NCBI GenBank assembly: GCA_944323955.1
Contig: CALUUK010000006.1
Location: 93,320-157,319, forward strand
Length of the DNA stretch: 64,000 nucleotides
DNA from: Candidatus Gastranaerophilales bacterium
GTDB lineage: Bacteria; Cyanobacteriota; Vampirovibrionia; Gastranaerophilales; Gastranaerophilaceae
Reading direction: 5' to 3'
This document shows positions 46,687 through 55,538 of this stretch, in pieces; positions within the stretch are counted from its first letter, which is position 1, and each line of letters starts with the position of its first letter. The notes under the pieces are model-generated. The model saw nothing but the letters and a program-made list of their open reading frames with translations. It did not search any database and was not told where the DNA came from. The position numbers and the translations under genes were made by a program.

Positions 46687-47652
46687 TTATGCAAACAAAA
46701 AACATCTTACATAATGCCCGTCCGATAACCTGCATAAATCGGGATGTTCATTTCTGCATTTATCAAAAGCATAAGGGCATCTTGTATGAAATTTGCAGCC
46801 GGCGGGCGGATTTTGAGGAGAAGGAACATCACCTGATAATAATTCTTTTTGATTTTCACGCCTGCCGCCTATAACAGGAACAGAATTTAAAAGCGCCTGT
46901 GAATAAGGATGTTTATGCCGTGTAAAAAACTCTTCTTTCGGTGCCGTTTCAACAATTTCACCCAGATACATAACAGCAATCCTGTCGGAAATATATTTGA
47001 CAACACTCAAATCATGCGAGATAAACAGCATTGTAAGATTAAGATGCTTTTTTAAATCGGTTAAAAGATTTACTATTTGAGCTTGAATACTTACATCAAG
47101 CGCGCTGACAGGTTCATCCGCAACAATAAAAGCAGGATTTAATATTATAGCCCTTGCAATTGCAATTCTTTGTCTTTGCCCGCCCGAGAATTCATGAGGA
47201 TATCTGTTTAATACATCTTCAGACAACCCCGTTAGTTCAAGTATTTTTTTTATCCTTTCATTAATTTCTTTTTTATCTTTTATCCCGTGAATAATAAAAG
47301 GTTCTCTTAATATGTAATATATTTTCATACGGGGATTTAAACTCATATATGGATTTTGAAATATAAGCTGTGAATGCTTTCTAAATCCTTTTAACTCTTT
47401 TTTTGTTTTATTAAGTATATTTTCACCCTTAAATAAAACTTCACCCGAAGTATGATTTATCAACTTTAAAATACTGTTTCCGAGCGTGGATTTTCCGCTT
47501 CCCGACTCACCGACAAGCGCCAATATTTCATTTTCGTATATATCTAAATCAACATTATTAAGTGCATAAACATATCCTTTTATATTGCCCATTATTCCGT
47601 CAACAACAGGATAATGCACACTTAAATTTTTTATCTCAAAAAGTTTTTTCAT
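46687..47652 (-). CDS. Oligopeptide/dipeptide ABC transporter ATPase (OppF/DppF type)
   Basis: A 321-residue ABC ATPase with GESGSGKST, signature FSGGQRQRIAIARA, Walker B FIVADEPVSALD and the C-terminal oligopeptide motif with HTRCPYAFDKC. The other parts of a peptide transporter are not in the window, so it is an orphan here. It precedes mlaE by 60 nt, but no functional link is implied. Its -10 box lies 7 nt before the ATG. Confidence 0.9.
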   Translation of the reverse strand: MKKLFEIKNLSVHYPVVDGIMGNIKGYVYALNNVDLDIYENEILALVGESGSGKSTLGNSILKLINHTSGEVLFKGENILNKTKKELKGFRKHSQLIFQNPYMSLNPRMKIYYILREPFIIHGIKDKKEINERIKKILELTGLSEDVLNRYPHEFSGGQRQRIAIARAIILNPAFIVADEPVSALDVSIQAQIVNLLTDLKKHLNLTMLFISHDLSVVKYISDRIAVMYLGEIVETAPKEEFFTRHKHPYSQALLNSVPVIGGRRENQKELLSGDVPSPQNPPAGCKFHTRCPYAFDKCRNEHPDLCRLSDGHYVRCFLFA

Positions 47653-47659
47653 AGAGATA

Positions 47660-47665
47660 ATTATA
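47660..47665 (-). promoter_or_regulatory. -10 box 7 nt before the oppF-like start
   Basis: On the minus strand TATAAT is followed by TATCTCT and the ATG at 47652. There is no Shine-Dalgarno, so the transcript is probably leaderless. Confidence 0.5.
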
Positions 47666-47701
47666 TATTATTTTCTGTTTTTAATTAATAGTCCGATTTG
47701 A

Positions 47702-49351
47702 TTATTTAATACGAACATCACATTTCGCATAAAGATTATCTCTTTGTGTATCAAAATGACGCCTGAACAATTCCTGAACACTGCAGCCAAGATATTCAGA
47801 ATGTTTTTTTTGTTCTTTTATTTCGGTTGTCTGGCTTTTATTAAAATACTTTTCCACATTAGCAATTTTATATGTTTTATCCGTTTCAACGGGAAGATTT
47901 GTATCCGCACTTATAATATATTTAGCTATTTCATCCAAAGACCTGCCTGCTTCTGCGGCCTTTAGTATTTCTTGTTTATCTATTATAAGTCCCGAATAAT
48001 GGATAATGGGATTTCTTTGAGGTTTGATTTTATTAAACATAAGATTATCAATAACCCAGAAAACAAGCTGAGCACCTGTTATCTCAGTCGTCATAATTTT
48101 TCCGTCATCTTCTTTTATTCCCGCAAGAACATTTAATACATCAAAAGAAGAAATTGAAGGTTCATTTGAAATTTGAAGAGGATGTCTGATGGCTGAAGAA
48201 TTCAAAGCAAAAATATCAATTGAAGGATCAATTTTTTTTAATTCGGAAAGTACTGAGTCCGTAACAAAATTTGCCAGAAAACTGTTGCCTTCTCTTATGC
48301 CTTTTACATCAAGGACACCAATTTCAGGATTATCCGATTTAATTGTATATTTCTTTTTTATATCTTCGGATAATAATTCATTATATAAACAGAATAACGG
48401 GCCCTTTTTGGTATTTTTTGAAGGATTAAAATTCATAAGACTTATAACATCAATCTTTCCGTCATCATCAATATTTATTTTAGCATTTGCCACTCTTAAA
48501 AAATTTTGAGAAAGCGGAATAATAGGTGTTTTATTAACTATTCTGGTCTTTGTTTTATGTTCATGTGCATCAAATGCTATATCAACCTGAGACTCTTTAG
48601 CGAGATTATCAGAAAATTCCGCTCCGGTATGACTCATGAAAATAACAATTCCGTTAGGATTTTTCTTTTTAAATTCAGCGATTCTTTCTTTACAAAATTT
48701 AAGTGTTTCTTTATAGTCTTCTTTATCTACAAAAGCCGACGGTTTATCATTTAAATCAATAAGAGAAATACCCTGCAAATTTTTTTGATACATCCTCAAA
48801 TTTACCGGCATTACCCCCAAAAACAATATTTTATGCTTTAAATCAGGATTTTTATCATCTTCAACTTCAACTGTTTTTTCATTAAAAATTTTATTGCATC
48901 TTATACTTTTTGAAAATCCTTGAGAATGCTCAATATCAAGATTTGATGCTATAACTTCCGCATTAATGCCTGACAAGATTTCATCCAAAAGGGGTACCCC
49001 GCCGTCAAATTCATGATTTCCGGGGGTAAAAAGCATCGTTGTATTATCAGCAATTGTTTTCACCTGATTAAAAAACTCATTTAATATTTCCAGTTGAAAC
49101 ATAGCCAACGGTTTTTGAGGATTGCTGACATACCCTTTTTTGCCGCCGTCCATAAACCAATCACCGCAAACCGCAAATACATTGGCATTGCCTTTTTCAT
49201 TTCTACAGAATATATCTCTGTTTCTCTTTTTCATTTCTTCAAGCGCACTGTTTGCAAGAAGCAATTCACCATGTGTATCGGAAACAACATTTATACTGAC
49301 ATGGGCTGATTTAAATGAAGGATTTATATAATTCAATGACGAAACTTTCAT
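47702..49351 (-). CDS. 5'-nucleotidase (UshA-like) metallophosphoesterase without signal peptide
   Basis: A 549-residue protein. The metallophosphoesterase half has VVSDTHGE, AVCGDWFMDGG, GNHEFDGG, MSHTGAEF and AHEHKT, covering the usual metal ligands. The C-terminal half fits the 5'-nucleotidase specificity domain (LANFVTDSVL, LNSSAIRHPL). Relatives are usually exported, but this one begins MKVSSLNYINPSFKSAHV with no hydrophobic signal. It may be cytoplasmic or use another route. It is transcribed alone. Confidence 0.83.
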   Translation of the reverse strand: MKVSSLNYINPSFKSAHVSINVVSDTHGELLLANSALEEMKKRNRDIFCRNEKGNANVFAVCGDWFMDGGKKGYVSNPQKPLAMFQLEILNEFFNQVKTIADNTTMLFTPGNHEFDGGVPLLDEILSGINAEVIASNLDIEHSQGFSKSIRCNKIFNEKTVEVEDDKNPDLKHKILFLGVMPVNLRMYQKNLQGISLIDLNDKPSAFVDKEDYKETLKFCKERIAEFKKKNPNGIVIFMSHTGAEFSDNLAKESQVDIAFDAHEHKTKTRIVNKTPIIPLSQNFLRVANAKINIDDDGKIDVISLMNFNPSKNTKKGPLFCLYNELLSEDIKKKYTIKSDNPEIGVLDVKGIREGNSFLANFVTDSVLSELKKIDPSIDIFALNSSAIRHPLQISNEPSISSFDVLNVLAGIKEDDGKIMTTEITGAQLVFWVIDNLMFNKIKPQRNPIIHYSGLIIDKQEILKAAEAGRSLDEIAKYIISADTNLPVETDKTYKIANVEKYFNKSQTTEIKEQKKHSEYLGCSVQELFRRHFDTQRDNLYAKCDVRIK

Positions 49352-49481
49352 ATTTTGATAATAATGCCGTAAAAAATTTTTCTTGTTGTTTTCATAAGTA
49401 TTTTTTACAAAATTTATTAAAGTTTCAGCTAATTACTTTAAAATATATACATGCTATAATCTACGCAAAAAAGGAGTGGAA

Positions 49482-50531
49482 ATGTTCTTAAATAAAGGAA
49501 TAAATTTCAAAAATATATTGTTTATACTGCTTATAATCTTTTTAATATGGTTTATAGGACAAATTCAAAGTACGGCATTACTGGCTTTCGGGTCTTTTGT
49601 CATTGCCTGTTCATTAAGTCCCGCAGTAGATAAACTTTCCAAATATATGAAAAGAGGTCTTGCTTCCACAATAGTGATAATAGGAAGCATTCTTGTATTT
49701 CTGTTGTTTCTTATTCCGATTATTACAATAGCATTGCAGGAAATCCATCAAATAGCGGCAAAAATTCCGCATATAATTAATAATCTTTTAAGTTTCATAA
49801 ATAATAAAACAATAATGGGTAAAGCCATAATTGAATATATTGATTTAAGCGCGGTTACCGCAACATCATCACAGCTTGCGTCAGGACTTGTTAACAAATC
49901 AATTAACTTTACGCTCACTCTTTTAGAAGTAATAACCATAGTCATTACTATCGGAGTAATCGTATTTTATATGGTTAATGAAAAAAATCTGATAAAAGAC
50001 GCGGTTATAATGATGTTTCCGCCAAAAATGAAAGCACGCGCACAAGAAGTTTATACAAGTATTGAAAATAAAGTCGGAGGATATGTTGTAGCTCAAATAC
50101 TTTCAATGTCCACTGTTGCAATATTTACTGCGGCAGGTTTAATGTTTTTGAAAGTTGAATATGCTCTTCTTTTAGGGTTAATAGCAGGGATATTGGATAT
50201 AGTGCCTATTGCAGGCCCGACTATAGCACTTATTCTCGGCATTTTATGCGCATCTCCGCAGGGATGGGGTATAGTTATCCTTACAATTGTTGTATATCTT
50301 GCCGCGCAATGGATATCAAACAATTTTATAAGACCGCTTGTTTTCGGTAAGTTTTTGGATTTACATCCGATAATAATAATCTTTTCATTCCTAATTGCCG
50401 CACAGTTTTTGGGTGTCTGGGGCGTTATTCTTTCGCCCGCGATAGCTGCACTTCTTCTTACATTGTTTGATGAATTATACTTAAAAACAATCAACCACAA
50501 ACAAAAAGTTAAAGAAGAGGCTGAAAAATAA
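49482..50531 (+). CDS. AI-2E family transporter
   Basis: A 349-residue membrane protein of the AI-2E (PerM/TqsA) family with about seven to eight helices. Typical segments are GSFVIACSLSPAVDKLSKYM, LDIVPIAGPTIALILGI and the C-terminal FIRPLVFGKFLDLHPIIII. Despite the family name, members have varied or unknown substrates. I start at the ATG at 49482, 5 nt after AAAAAGGAG. An extended -10 (TGCTATAAT, ending 49460) lies upstream. Its stop overlaps the next start (TAATG). Confidence 0.9.
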   Translation: MFLNKGINFKNILFILLIIFLIWFIGQIQSTALLAFGSFVIACSLSPAVDKLSKYMKRGLASTIVIIGSILVFLLFLIPIITIALQEIHQIAAKIPHIINNLLSFINNKTIMGKAIIEYIDLSAVTATSSQLASGLVNKSINFTLTLLEVITIVITIGVIVFYMVNEKNLIKDAVIMMFPPKMKARAQEVYTSIENKVGGYVVAQILSMSTVAIFTAAGLMFLKVEYALLLGLIAGILDIVPIAGPTIALILGILCASPQGWGIVILTIVVYLAAQWISNNFIRPLVFGKFLDLHPIIIIFSFLIAAQFLGVWGVILSPAIAALLLTLFDELYLKTINHKQKVKEEAEK

Positions 50532-52093
50532 TGTCAGAAGTTTATTTGTATACAACAAATAAAAAAGAACAAATAAAATTAAATGTCTGGTGCGCATTTC
50601 CGGCCGTATATAATTTTGGCATGTCCGCTCTCGGTTATTTGACGGTTTTCAGATATATAGATTCGATGGAAGATATCTTTGCAGAAAGAATTTTTACCGA
50701 TACGCAAAAAACCCTGCTTAACATTCAAGATGTTGATTTACTGGCATTTTCTTTTTCTTTTGAACTTGATTACCTTGGAATATTATCAATTTTTGACAAA
50801 TATAAAATACCGTTTCTTGCAAAAAACAGAAAAGAAGAACACCCTCTTATATATGCGGGAGGCCCTGTTGTCAGCGCAAATCCGGAACCTTTTGCGGAAT
50901 TTTTCGACTTTATAATGATAGGAGATGCGGAACCTGTTATAAAACAGGTTATGGATACTCTTATCAATAATAAAGATAAATCCAGACAAGAAAAATTAAA
51001 ATTACTTAAAAACATAGACGGCATATATATTCCGTCATTGCCGGACAGAGTAAGAAAAGTATCGGCAATACCCAAAAGCTGCCCATATTCACCAATTTTA
51101 ACAGAAAACAGCTTTTTTCAAAAATCTTTTATTATTGAGATTGAACGCGGATGCCCGCAAAGCTGTGCATTTTGTTTAACCTCATTTATAAATCATCCGG
51201 TAAGATTTTACTCATATGAAGATATAATTGAAAAAATTGAGTTTGGACTAAAATATACAAATAAATTGGCACTTTTAGGAGCACTTGTGTGTTCGCATCC
51301 AAAAATAGATAACATTTCGCAATATATTATTGATAAAATTAAATCGGGACAGGAAATTGAAGTTTCAATATCATCACTCAGAGCGGATTATGTATCGGAT
51401 AAAACACTTGAAATGCTTCACAGCGCAGGTCAAAAAACAAGTACAATTGCAATTGAAGCAGGAAGTGAAAGACTTAGAAACGTAATAAATAAAAATCTTT
51501 CAAACAATGATATATTAACAACCATAGATAAAATGGTCAAACAAGGATTTTCCGGCCTGAAAATATACGGCATTATAGGACTTCCGACAGAAACCTATGA
51601 AGATTTGGATGAATTTGTCGCTCTATGCAAACAAATAAAACAAAAATATAAAGGTTTTAATTTGATACCGTCTTTCTCTACATTTGTACCCAAAGCCCAT
51701 ACTCCGTTTCAATTTGCACGAAGAGAAGACACAAAAACCCTTGAAAAAAAGAATGAATATATTAAAAAAGAATTTGCAAAAGCAGGAATAAAAGCAAGGG
51801 TCGGCAGCGTAAAATGGGATTATATTCAAGCGTTGTTATCACGAGGTTCAAGACAATTAACTCCATACCTTATTGATGTATACAAAAACGGTGCAAATCT
51901 CGGTGCATTTAAGAATATGTACAAATTATACGAAAAAGAAGGGAAATTACCGCCGGCAGATAATATTGCGCTTAAAGAAATTGCACCGGATGAAGAACTT
52001 CCCTGGGATTTTATAGAACAATCAAAAACAAAAAATGCTCTGATAGCCGAATATAAAAGACTTATGGGAAAGAACCAACAGCAGCTTAATTAA
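50531..52093 (+). CDS. B12-binding-like radical SAM protein
   Basis: A 520-residue protein. The N-terminal 160 residues resemble a cobalamin-binding-type domain (DVDLLAFSFSFELDYL, IYAGGPVVSANPEPFAEFFD). The radical SAM core has the CxxxCxxC cluster (GCPQSCAFC), followed by IEAGSERLRNVINK and FVPKAHTPFQFA. The family resembles TIGR03960-type proteins, sometimes found near tRNA or ribosome modification genes. The substrate is unknown. It is translationally coupled to the AI-2E gene. Confidence 0.85.
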   Translation: MSEVYLYTTNKKEQIKLNVWCAFPAVYNFGMSALGYLTVFRYIDSMEDIFAERIFTDTQKTLLNIQDVDLLAFSFSFELDYLGILSIFDKYKIPFLAKNRKEEHPLIYAGGPVVSANPEPFAEFFDFIMIGDAEPVIKQVMDTLINNKDKSRQEKLKLLKNIDGIYIPSLPDRVRKVSAIPKSCPYSPILTENSFFQKSFIIEIERGCPQSCAFCLTSFINHPVRFYSYEDIIEKIEFGLKYTNKLALLGALVCSHPKIDNISQYIIDKIKSGQEIEVSISSLRADYVSDKTLEMLHSAGQKTSTIAIEAGSERLRNVINKNLSNNDILTTIDKMVKQGFSGLKIYGIIGLPTETYEDLDEFVALCKQIKQKYKGFNLIPSFSTFVPKAHTPFQFARREDTKTLEKKNEYIKKEFAKAGIKARVGSVKWDYIQALLSRGSRQLTPYLIDVYKNGANLGAFKNMYKLYEKEGKLPPADNIALKEIAPDEELPWDFIEQSKTKNALIAEYKRLMGKNQQQLN

Positions 52094-52117
52094 TCTTAAC
52101 ATTTATTTTTTTGCCAC

Positions 52118-52147
52118 TTGACAAAATTTTAATATATGTCATACTAA
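52118..52147 (+). promoter_or_regulatory. Promoter of the candidate small RNA
   Basis: Perfect -35 TTGACA (52118-52123), then -10 TACTAA (52142-52147) at 18 nt, or ATACTA at 17 nt. Transcription would start near 52154. Confidence 0.6.
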
Positions 52148-52153
52148 TAATGT

Positions 52154-52282
52154 AAGATTTAAGTGTAAGCAAAACACTAAATGAAACATTACAACCCCGA
52201 ACACATATAAACTCCTAAATAATAAACACAAAGAGACCATTAGGATGCAGAAATAGACCACTCACAGAAGTGGCTTTTTTTT
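52154..52282 (+). ncRNA. Candidate small RNA upstream of purA
   Basis: About 130 nt between a good promoter and a Rho-independent terminator, with no open frame. Three hairpins can form: AGTGT (52162-52166) with ACACT (52174-52178); TCCTAA (52213-52218) with TTAGGA (52240-52245); and the terminator CCACT (52258-52262) with AGTGG (52269-52273), followed by eight T. It does not form the long rod of 6S RNA. It could be an independent RNA or a terminated leader of purA. The family is not recognised. Confidence 0.55.
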
Positions 52283-52309
52283 GTTTAAAAACAGAAAAAA
52301 TACAAAATA

Positions 52310-52324
52310 ACACTTTTTAAGTGT
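52310..52324. promoter_or_regulatory. Small palindrome in the purA upstream region
   Basis: ACACTT-TTT-AAGTGT, a perfect 6-bp inverted repeat 76 bp before purA. The same AAGTGT/ACACT words form hairpin 1 of the candidate RNA. It may be an operator; the evidence is thin. Confidence 0.3.
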
Positions 52325-52399
52325 CAAGGATACAATTTTCAACATGATTTATTTTTATCATATAATTACAAATGTAAATAATTTTCGGAAAGGTTATAT

Positions 52400-53695
52400 A
52401 TGAAAAATACGGTAGTTGTCGGAGCACAATGGGGTGATGAAGGGAAAGCAAAAATTACGGACTTGTTGGCAGAATATGCCGATGTAATAATAAGATATCA
52501 GGGCGGCTGCAATGCGGGACACACTGTTGTTGTAAATAATGAAACATATAAGTTTCACCTTGTTCCTTCGGGAGTATTATATAAAAATAAGTTCTGTTTT
52601 ATCGGTGCAGGTACCGTTATACATCCGGAATCTTTTCAAAAAGAAACAGAAGAACTAAAATCCAGAGGGGTAGACCTTTCATCTTTAAAAATAAGCCCCC
52701 TCGCTTCAATAACAATGCCTTACCATATAGATATTGACGGAATAAGCGAAAATTCCTCAAATACAAATAAAATAGGCACAACAAAAAAAGGTATAGGACC
52801 GACATATTCCGATAAAATAGGAAGATACGGACTTAAAATTCAGGATTTATATGATGAAGAAGCATTAAATGCAAGATTGGATGCAATATTACCGTTAAAA
52901 AACAAAATCCTTGAAAAAGTTTATAATACAAAAACATATACAAAAGAAGAAATTCTTGAATATTGCAAAAAATATGCGGAAATATTCAGACCATATGTTT
53001 ATGATGAATGGGTAGACAAAATTTCAAGTTCATTAAAAGAAGATAAAAAAATCTTATTTGAAGGTGCGCAGGGCATCATGCTTGATATAGATTACGGAAC
53101 ATATCCTTACGTTACAAGTTCAAATCCTATAGGAGGCGGAGCTGCAACAGGCAGCGGAATAGGACCTACGCATATAGACAATGTTATAGGTGTAACAAAA
53201 GCATATGTAACCCGCGTGGGAGAAGGGCCGTTTATAACCGAATTAACTGATGAAACAGGTGAAAGAATAAGAACCATAGGCGGTGAATTCGGAACAACCA
53301 CAGGACGCCCGAGACGCTGCGGCTGGTTTGATGCCGTTCTTTCAAGATATTGTGTTTTAGTAGGCGGCCTCACACAGATGGCAATAACAAAAATCGATGT
53401 TTTCAACGATTTTGACGAATTAAAAGTCTGCAATGCATACAAAGACACAAGAAACGGCAAAATCTATAAAGATTATCCGACAAATATTGTTATGCACAAA
53501 TATTTAGAACCTGTTTATGAAACATTTAAAGGCTGGAAGACTGACATCTCCGGGATAAAAGAAATGGATAAACTGCCGGAAAATGCAAAAATATATCTAA
53601 AAAAACTTGAAGAATTAGTGGGAATTCCTATAAAAATAGTAAGCGTAGGTCCTGACAGAGACCAGACAATAATTTTGGAAAATCCATTCAAATAA
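52400..53695 (+). CDS. purA: Adenylosuccinate synthetase
   Basis: A 431-residue GTP-dependent enzyme that converts IMP and aspartate to adenylosuccinate in AMP synthesis. Motifs include VVVGAQWGDEGKAKITDLL, GGCNAGHTVVV, GIGPTYSDK, LFEGAQGIMLDIDYGTYPYVT and TTTGRPRRCGW. The usual GDEGKGK loop reads GDEGKAK here, a mild substitution. GGAAAGG lies 9 nt before the ATG, and a TATAAT is found upstream near 52360. The candidate small RNA lies just upstream. Confidence 0.96.
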   Translation: MKNTVVVGAQWGDEGKAKITDLLAEYADVIIRYQGGCNAGHTVVVNNETYKFHLVPSGVLYKNKFCFIGAGTVIHPESFQKETEELKSRGVDLSSLKISPLASITMPYHIDIDGISENSSNTNKIGTTKKGIGPTYSDKIGRYGLKIQDLYDEEALNARLDAILPLKNKILEKVYNTKTYTKEEILEYCKKYAEIFRPYVYDEWVDKISSSLKEDKKILFEGAQGIMLDIDYGTYPYVTSSNPIGGGAATGSGIGPTHIDNVIGVTKAYVTRVGEGPFITELTDETGERIRTIGGEFGTTTGRPRRCGWFDAVLSRYCVLVGGLTQMAITKIDVFNDFDELKVCNAYKDTRNGKIYKDYPTNIVMHKYLEPVYETFKGWKTDISGIKEMDKLPENAKIYLKKLEELVGIPIKIVSVGPDRDQTIILENPFK

Positions 53696-53703
53696 AAGTT
53701 CAA

Positions 53704-54381
53704 TTAGTGGTAATTAACGCCTTGATCATCAATAACTTTCGCGGCACATGTTATACCGGCACGTGCACGGTTGCAGTCATATGATTTATTCCCTTTACCT
53801 GCGGGAATAATACCTTTTGTATCAACAACAGGGAAGAAGAAAATATCATATCCATATCTGTTAGGCAAACGGTCACCGTTAATATCAACAACAAAAGAAC
53901 CTACACAATTATTTAAATCTTCATTGCTTAAACCTTTATTACCGCAAAGTGCTTTTCCCTGCCAACCATAAACAAATCCGTCTTTTGTAACCAAAGAAGA
54001 TGAAAGTCCGAGAGAGCCGGCATTTGTTCCGTTTAATTGCTTAATCTCTCCTGTGGTAAAGCAACCTGAAGACATTCCTTTACACACTTTGATAGTATCA
54101 ACAAAATTTGAAAACTTATCAAAAAATATAGCATCACCGTCTTCACTGATAAAACTCAAATCAGCAATCGGCAAACCTTCCGAATATGCAATTTTCATAA
54201 GCGTTTGTCCAAGCACGGAATTAGCTTTATTAACCTTTGTAAGTATTTCATGTTTTCCGATTCCCTGATTCAGAAGCGGAATAACCATCACTGCCAAAAC
54301 CCCGATTATAACAATCGTTAAAAGAACTTCTGCCAAGCTGAATGCTGATTTTTTAAATAAAGATATGTAATTCCTGTTCAA
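53704..54381 (-). CDS. Type IV prepilin-like protein
   Basis: A 225-residue prepilin. A short basic leader (MNRNYISLFKKSA) is followed by the prepilin N-terminus FSLAEVLLTIVIIGVLAVMV with Glu at mature position +5 (E18). The residue before the cleavage point is Ala13 where Gly is usual. The exported part has several Cys (CKGMSSGC, CGNKG, NNCVG, CNRARAGITC) likely to form disulfides. It could be a pilin or pseudopilin. It stands alone; the GspF-type platform gene is at 40.4 kb. Confidence 0.85.
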   Translation of the reverse strand: MNRNYISLFKKSAFSLAEVLLTIVIIGVLAVMVIPLLNQGIGKHEILTKVNKANSVLGQTLMKIAYSEGLPIADLSFISEDGDAIFFDKFSNFVDTIKVCKGMSSGCFTTGEIKQLNGTNAGSLGLSSSLVTKDGFVYGWQGKALCGNKGLSNEDLNNCVGSFVVDINGDRLPNRYGYDIFFFPVVDTKGIIPAGKGNKSYDCNRARAGITCAAKVIDDQGVNYH

Positions 54382-54584
54382 TTTCCGTTACTTCTTCATA
54401 TGGTAATTCGCTTATATCTTAGTATAATAATTCAATTTTCTCTTATTGTCCATACACTCTTTATACGAAAAGATAAAAAATAATAATTATTTTGAACTTT
54501 TAATTATTAATTTCGTTTTATATGATGCAGACATTAAAGGAATCAACATCCCAAAAAGCACTCATTTATTCCATAACAGACTTC

Positions 54585-54613
54585 AGGTGATTTAAAAACA
54601 AATCACCTTTTTA
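54585..54613 (+). terminator. Terminator-like hairpin of an unassigned transcript
   Basis: AGGTGATTT (54585-54593) pairs with AAATCACCT (54600-54608), followed by TTTTTA. It lies in the ~300-base gene-free stretch between the prepilin and tRNA-Lys. No gene precedes it on this strand, so it may end a short RNA. I see no strong promoter for it. Confidence 0.55.
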
Positions 54614-54632
54614 TTTAAAGAAAAAAAACCTG

Positions 54633-54661
54633 TTGACTCTGAAAAATGTTCTTGGTATCTT
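54633..54661 (+). promoter_or_regulatory. tRNA-Lys promoter
   Basis: TTGACT (54633-54638), 17-nt spacer, TATCTT (54656-54661), 19 nt before the tRNA 5' end. Confidence 0.7.
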
Positions 54662-54679
54662 AATAAAGAAATCAGACAA

Positions 54680-54755
54680 GCGTCTGTAGCTCAGCAGGTA
54701 GAGCACTCCCCTTTTAAGGGATAGGTCGCGCGTTCGAATCGCGCCAGACGCACCA
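54680..54755 (+). tRNA. tRNA-Lys (TTT anticodon), CCA encoded
   Basis: Acceptor GCGTCTG pairs with CAGACGC. The anticodon loop is CTTTTAA with anticodon TTT. The T-arm is GCGCGTTCGAATCGCGC and the 3' ACCA is encoded. A terminator follows. Its 3' end is repeated at 56350-56372, suggesting use as an attachment site. Confidence 0.95.
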
Positions 54756-54759
54756 TTTT
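54737..54759 (+). repeat. Left att-like repeat (tRNA-Lys 3' end)
   Basis: The last 19 nt of tRNA-Lys plus ATTT/TTTT flank match 56350-56372 at 20 of 23 positions in direct orientation. Together they bound a ~1.6 kb segment with two XRE genes and one unknown gene. Confidence 0.5.
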
Positions 54760-54760
54760 T

Positions 54761-54787
54761 AGCCTCACTATGTGAGGCTTTTTATTT
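54761..54787 (+). terminator. Terminator of tRNA-Lys
   Basis: AGCCTCAC (54761-54768) pairs with GTGAGGCT (54772-54779) around TAT, then a T tract. Confidence 0.85.
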
Positions 54788-54940
54788 AATTTCTTAAAAA
54801 ATAATTCAAAAGAAAGGTTATAAGTATTTTTATTTTCGATAGCCTTGAAGTTCGGATAGACTGAACGAGCAGAGAAAGGAAAAATATTATACGCTAACTC
54901 AACCTACGATTAAATTATCAAAAAAATTTGTTCAGATAAA

Positions 54941-55150
54941 TTATTTTAACAATAAATAACTCTCTATTTCAAAAAAATCTGCGATTTTATCTAATTTATC
55001 AATAGTTATATTGATTTTCCCTTTTTCAAGTTTTGAGATATATGAGTTATCAAATCCAAGTATTAATGATAATTTCTCTTTTGTAATTTTATTCTTTTTA
55101 CGTAACTTCTCAACGTTTTTTGCAATTTTATTTTTTGAATTCTGATTCAT
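54941..55150 (-). CDS. XRE-family helix-turn-helix regulator, copy 1
   Basis: A 69-residue single-domain regulator of the Cro/C1 type. The recognition helix region is FDNSYISKLEKGKINITIDKLDKIADFF. It is short, as in phage or plasmid repressors and restriction-modification controllers. It is paralogous to the next gene, sharing DNSYISK. It lies inside the tRNA-Lys island. The target is unknown. Confidence 0.8.
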   Translation of the reverse strand: MNQNSKNKIAKNVEKLRKKNKITKEKLSLILGFDNSYISKLEKGKINITIDKLDKIADFFEIESYLLLK

Positions 55151-55204
55151 GTTCAGATTTTCCGGTATTTTGCCTTAAAATGACAGGATTATCAGTCCAT
55201 TTTG

Positions 55205-55417
55205 TTATATAACGATAAAGTCTTCTATTCTTTTATTTAGTAATGTTATTATTTGCTCAAGCATATCAAGTGAAAGATTAACTTTGAGGTTTTCTACTTT
55301 AGAAATATAGGAATTGTCTTTATTTAGCATTAGCGAAAGTTGTTCTCTTGTGTACCCTGCTTCAATCCTATATTTTCTAATCTTTTCAGCTACTATTTTT
55401 CTACACACTTGACTCAT
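55205..55417 (-). CDS. XRE-family helix-turn-helix regulator, copy 2
   Basis: A 70-residue regulator (MSQVCRKIVAEKIRKYRIE) with a Cro/C1 helix-turn-helix (YTREQLSLMLNKDNSYISKVENLKV). I start at 55417 rather than 15 codons upstream, since the longer form would run through the divergent promoter. Its own -10 (TATAGT on the minus strand) overlaps the -10 of the plus-strand gene, so it may autoregulate and control that gene. Confidence 0.8.
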   Translation of the reverse strand: MSQVCRKIVAEKIRKYRIEAGYTREQLSLMLNKDNSYISKVENLKVNLSLDMLEQIITLLNKRIEDFIVI

Positions 55418-55438
55418 ATTCCAATTGTGGACTATAAT
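55409..55438 (+). promoter_or_regulatory. Divergent overlapping promoter with operator dyad
   Basis: Plus strand: TTGACT (55409-55414), 18 nt, TATAAT (55433-55438). The dyad TCCA-N4-TGGA (55420-55431) sits between the two boxes, a natural repressor site. The minus-strand -10 TATAGT overlaps the plus -10. Confidence 0.55.
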
Positions 55439-55538
55439 GCTTTTTATTAACAGGAATGACATTCCATTTTTAAAAAGAATATTAATTTCGGAGTATGAAA
55501 AAGATTTAAAAGTTGAAGAAAAAGAAAAGGAGAAAACT

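Noticed and set aside
52154..52282. Candidate RNA as 6S RNA because of the nearby purine gene
   Set aside because: The ends do not pair into a long rod; it forms three small hairpins instead.
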